NCBI GenBank assembly: GCA_014376575.1
Contig: JACMRF010000001.1
Coordinates: forward strand, 1 to 8,067
Direction: 5' to 3'
Length of the DNA stretch: 8,067 bases
Source of the DNA: Undibacterium sp.
GTDB lineage: Bacteria > Pseudomonadota > Gammaproteobacteria > Burkholderiales > Burkholderiaceae
Each line of letters opens with the position of its first letter. Position 1 is the stretch's first letter. The translations under genes and the position numbers were made by a program. Below, piece by piece: positions 5,292-8,067 of this stretch. The notes beneath the pieces are model-generated. The model searched no databases. It was not told the origin of the DNA and was given only the letters and a program-made list of their open reading frames with translations.

Positions 5292-7508
5292 ATGAGATTA
5301 TTTTTCCCGCTGTGTGCCAGTCTGTTAATGGCTGCCAGCCCAGCAATGGCAGGCTTTCAAGCCTATCGCCTAAATGACACCAACGAGACCATCAAACTCG
5401 ATGGTAATCTGGACGATGCCGTCTGGCAAAAAGTAACACCGCACGATACGTTTTATCAAACCCAGCCATTTGATAAAGTTAAAGCTAAGGTACGAACCGA
5501 AGTTAAGCTTGCCTACGACAAAATCTATCTTTACATTGGTGTGAAGGCTTACGATCCGAATCCTGAATTAATCCGCGCGCCGTTTGCGCGGCGCGACAAA
5601 ATCAGCGCAGATCAGGACTTTTTAGGATTATTCATTGACCCTAGCGGTGCGCATAAATCGGCACAGGTCATCTATTTCAATGCGCGAGGAGCGATCACGG
5701 ATGGCGTCAACAGTGACACCAATGGCGATGATTTCTCACCCGATTTTGATTTTGATGTGGCAACGAATCGCTTTGATGGCGGATGGAGCGCCGAGGTCCG
5801 CATTCCATTTTCATCGCTGGCGTATAACGCAGATCAAACAACACCCTGGAGTCTGTTAGTCATGCGTAACATGACGCGTGAGCAGCGCTATCGTATGTAT
5901 AGCGGCCAAGTGACCAGAGCGACTAACTGCAATCTATGCTTCTCTGATGCGATTGAAGGTCTCAGGCATTTGCCGTCAGGATTAAGCTGGAGCGCCACAC
6001 CGCAATTGGTGATGCGACGCAATCGTGAAGAGATAGAAGGTCGTGAAACGCGGACTAAAAAAAGTAGCGATGTGAGCCTCGATGTCAAAGTACGCCCTAA
6101 TTCTGCGACGACTATTGATGCCACGATCAATCCTGATTTTTCACAAATTGAACTGGATGCACCTCAGTTATCAGGCAATACCCGCTTTGGTTTATTCGTC
6201 CAGGAAAAACGTCCTTTCTTTTTAGAAGGCGCAGATATTTTCCGTACCCCCATGAATGCCATTAGTACCCGCACCATCTCCAACCCGGATTGGGGTTTGC
6301 GGTACACACGTCGCGATGCTGATAAAGACCTCACCATACTGACCAATCGCGATACCGGCGGCGGTCTGGTGCAATTACCAAGTGCTTATGGGACGAATTA
6401 CGCCCTGCAAAATTTCACCTCGCAAGCCACCGATGCACGCGCCAACTTTCGCTTTGGTGCACTGACCATCGGCGGCATTTTGACCGACCGCAGCATCAGT
6501 AGCATAGGCGCGTACAACCGTGTGATCGGCCCTGATTTTGGCTGGCAAGTATCAGACAATGAAAGAGTACGCGGACAATTGCTCAGCAGCGCCACCACTG
6601 CGCAACCCGACGGCAAGGGAAACCTGATCAACGGGCCACTCACTACGGGTTATGCCGCCTATTTAGACTGGTACCGCTCCAATGATCAGTGGGCGGTCTA
6701 TGCAGTCTTGAATGACATCAGCAAAGATTTCAGATCCGACAATGGCTTTTTTTCACAGGTAGGGTACCGCAGTCTGTCCAGCGATGTTAGCAAAAAACAA
6801 GGTAAGACTGGCATCTGGAACGAGTTCAATTTCACCATGCACATAGAGAAAAAATTGGATCATGAAGGTAATGTCATCGGCAGCGATTTCGCTCCTGGCG
6901 TATGGATGGCAGGCCCTTATGATAGTGAACTCGCCTTGAACATTGCCCCACGCAATAACAGCCGGGTAGAGCGCAATGGCGAACTGTTTCAAACCTCGCT
7001 GGTGCGCGCCAGCTTCAATATCAGGCCAAGCCAGATTTTTGCCCGCGTCACTGGCGAGATGTCTTATGGCGACTCGATTGATGTCGCCTCTTCGCGCCTG
7101 GGCAAAGGCGGTGCGCTTATTCTTAGTGCCCGCATCCGTCCTTTTGACCGTTTGGAAATAGAACCCAATTATGCAACCAGCTGGGTGGACGGAATCAGTG
7201 GCCCTGAAGCGGGCCAGCGCCTCTACACGGAGCAAGCATTGCAAGTCAATGGCATTGTGCACATCAGCAGCAAAGACACGCTACGCACAATACTGCAGCA
7301 TGCACAAACTTCGCGTAACGTCAGTTTGTATTCCTTCCCGATCGCAGCCAGCAGTAAGCGCAATATTGGCTCGCTGGTGTACACGCATACAGCAAGATTA
7401 GGAACAGCAGCGTTTATTGGCGTTACCGTCTCAAACGCTGACACACCGGGTTACACATTAAAGCAACGCCAAAGCGAAATATTTACCAAACTATCCTTTC
7501 AAATCTAG
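5292..7508 (+). CDS. DUF5916 domain-containing exported protein (CBM9-like domain plus predicted beta-barrel)
   Basis: A 738-aa protein with a Sec signal peptide (about 1-20, cut after SPAMA). Residues about 33-220 form a CBM9/DOMON-like beta-sandwich with the hallmark IKLDGNLDDAVWQ (34-46), YDKIYLYIGVKAYDP (75-89) and GWSAEVRIPFSSL (164-176). The rest matches DUF5916, seen in DATINPDFSQIELDAPQ (276-292) and FVQEKRPFFLEGADIF (302-317), then about 400 residues of alternating short beta strands such as TRFGLFVQ, ARANFRFGALTIGGIL and GALILSARIRPFDRLEIEP. That pattern, ending KLSFQI, suggests an outer-membrane beta-barrel. Function of the family is not established; a role in binding or importing sugars or peptides is inference. 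A CxxC pair (213, 216) lies in the linker. No clear ribosome binding site precedes the ATG. The S9 peptidase gene follows in the same direction. Confidence 0.88.
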   Translation: MRLFFPLCASLLMAASPAMAGFQAYRLNDTNETIKLDGNLDDAVWQKVTPHDTFYQTQPFDKVKAKVRTEVKLAYDKIYLYIGVKAYDPNPELIRAPFARRDKISADQDFLGLFIDPSGAHKSAQVIYFNARGAITDGVNSDTNGDDFSPDFDFDVATNRFDGGWSAEVRIPFSSLAYNADQTTPWSLLVMRNMTREQRYRMYSGQVTRATNCNLCFSDAIEGLRHLPSGLSWSATPQLVMRRNREEIEGRETRTKKSSDVSLDVKVRPNSATTIDATINPDFSQIELDAPQLSGNTRFGLFVQEKRPFFLEGADIFRTPMNAISTRTISNPDWGLRYTRRDADKDLTILTNRDTGGGLVQLPSAYGTNYALQNFTSQATDARANFRFGALTIGGILTDRSISSIGAYNRVIGPDFGWQVSDNERVRGQLLSSATTAQPDGKGNLINGPLTTGYAAYLDWYRSNDQWAVYAVLNDISKDFRSDNGFFSQVGYRSLSSDVSKKQGKTGIWNEFNFTMHIEKKLDHEGNVIGSDFAPGVWMAGPYDSELALNIAPRNNSRVERNGELFQTSLVRASFNIRPSQIFARVTGEMSYGDSIDVASSRLGKGGALILSARIRPFDRLEIEPNYATSWVDGISGPEAGQRLYTEQALQVNGIVHISSKDTLRTILQHAQTSRNVSLYSFPIAASSKRNIGSLVYTHTARLGTAAFIGVTVSNADTPGYTLKQRQSEIFTKLSFQI

Positions 7509-7577
7509 GGCCAGCAATCCTTCATCGGGGTCGCAACACAATGCGCATCCTCAAAAAAATATAGCCGGAGAAAATTC

Positions 7578-8067
7578 ATGACATTACCCATTCTTGCCAG
7601 TTGTAGCATCTCGTTGATTCTATTCACCGCAAACGCGTTTGCGGCGGATCAACGTGGCTTTACCATAGAAGACCTGGTCAAGATGGAGCGTATCAGCGCA
7701 CCAGCCTTGTCGCCAGATGGCAGCAAATTGCTGTACCAGATACGCACTACCGATCTGGATAAAAACCATGGCCATACTGAACTATGGTTAATGGATCTGG
7801 CTAACGCCACGCATTTACCGCAGCGCTTTAGCAACACCGAGGCCAATAGCAGTAGCGCGGTCTGGTCGGCACGTGGCGACGCGATTTATTTTCTCTCCAA
7901 CCGTTCTGGCAGCGCCCAGGTTTGGCGACAATCTGTCCATGGCGGCGATGCCAGCAAGGTCACCGATTTTCCAATAGAGGTAGCCAGCTTCAGAGTTGCG
8001 CCTACCGAAGACCGCATCGCGGTATCGCTGGAGGTGTTTCGCGATTGCCCTGATCTGGCCTGCACCA
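7578..8067 (+). CDS. S9 family (prolyl oligopeptidase-type) peptidase, N-terminal part
   Basis: The frame starts at ATG 7578 with GGAG 7 nt upstream and is still open at the window end (163 codons visible). Residues 1-22 are a signal peptide (LILFTANAFA, cut before ADQ). The mature part begins GFTIEDLVKMERISAPALSP, then shows beta-propeller repeats of the WD40/TolB-like type: SPDGSKLLYQIRTTD, LWLMDLAN, SAVWSARGDAIYFLSNRSGS and APTEDRIAVSLEV. EVFRDCPDLACT resembles a segment I associate with exported S9 acylaminoacyl/dipeptidyl peptidases. The catalytic alpha/beta-hydrolase domain (GxSxGG Ser, Asp, His) would lie beyond the edge. It likely cleaves peptides in the periplasm. The 69-bp gap after the DUF5916 gene has no strong terminator, so co-transcription is likely. 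Confidence 0.88.
   Translation, partial: MTLPILASCSISLILFTANAFAADQRGFTIEDLVKMERISAPALSPDGSKLLYQIRTTDLDKNHGHTELWLMDLANATHLPQRFSNTEANSSSAVWSARGDAIYFLSNRSGSAQVWRQSVHGGDASKVTDFPIEVASFRVAPTEDRIAVSLEVFRDCPDLACT

Noticed and set aside
6753..7262. A 169-codon open frame on the minus strand inside the DUF5916 gene
   Set aside because: It is fully antisense to a gene with a signal peptide and conserved motifs, with no promoter or ribosome binding site of its own.
7593..7604. A lipobox-like LASC at residues 6-9 of the S9 peptidase
   Set aside because: Only five residues precede it, with no basic n-region or hydrophobic core before the Cys. The normal signal peptide ending AFA fits better.

Overview
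The window looks like chromosomal DNA of a Gram-negative proteobacterium, most likely a betaproteobacterium of the Burkholderiales (an Oxalobacteraceae-like guess). The reasons are moderate GC, clear AGGAG-type ribosome binding sites, a SlyD-type isomerase with a His-rich tail, and exported or outer-membrane proteins with Sec signals. The taxonomic guess is inference from protein flavour. No tRNA, rRNA, CRISPR array, transposase or phage gene was seen.

Left part (1-1814, minus strand): a compact four-gene operon. It is read as a standalone J-domain protein (1814-1536), a 199-aa unknown protein (1539-940, GTG start overlapping the J-protein stop by 4 nt), a 255-aa unknown protein (930-163), and a fourth gene cut by the window edge (113-1). 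The two middle proteins have no family I recognise. Both carry Asp/Glu-rich low-complexity C-terminal regions sharing the motif DDGDD. This small co-chaperone plus acidic-protein operon is the least explained part of the window.

Middle part (2027-3745): a SlyD-type FKBP isomerase on the minus strand is divergent from a plus-strand gene matching only the N-terminal half of RlmI (23S rRNA m5C methyltransferase). The PUA and central domains are intact, but the SAM-binding catalytic domain is missing and is not found downstream in any frame, so this looks like a truncation or deletion remnant. The two divergent genes are separated by 306 bp containing a perfect 18-bp palindrome and a 19-codon frame with a strong ribosome binding site.

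Right part (3746-8067, plus strand): a nitronate monooxygenase-like flavoprotein with a Cys-rich C-terminal extension ends just before a 12-bp stem-loop. After a 301-bp gap comes a secreted or outer-membrane DUF5916 protein (CBM9-like N-domain plus predicted beta-barrel). A prolyl-oligopeptidase (S9) family peptidase with a signal peptide follows 69 bp downstream and runs off the window. The last two genes are probably co-transcribed and both products act in the cell envelope.

No known defence or mobile system is recognisable. The best candidates for something undescribed are the J-domain operon and, secondarily, the half-length RlmI-like gene and the Cys cluster of the nitronate monooxygenase.
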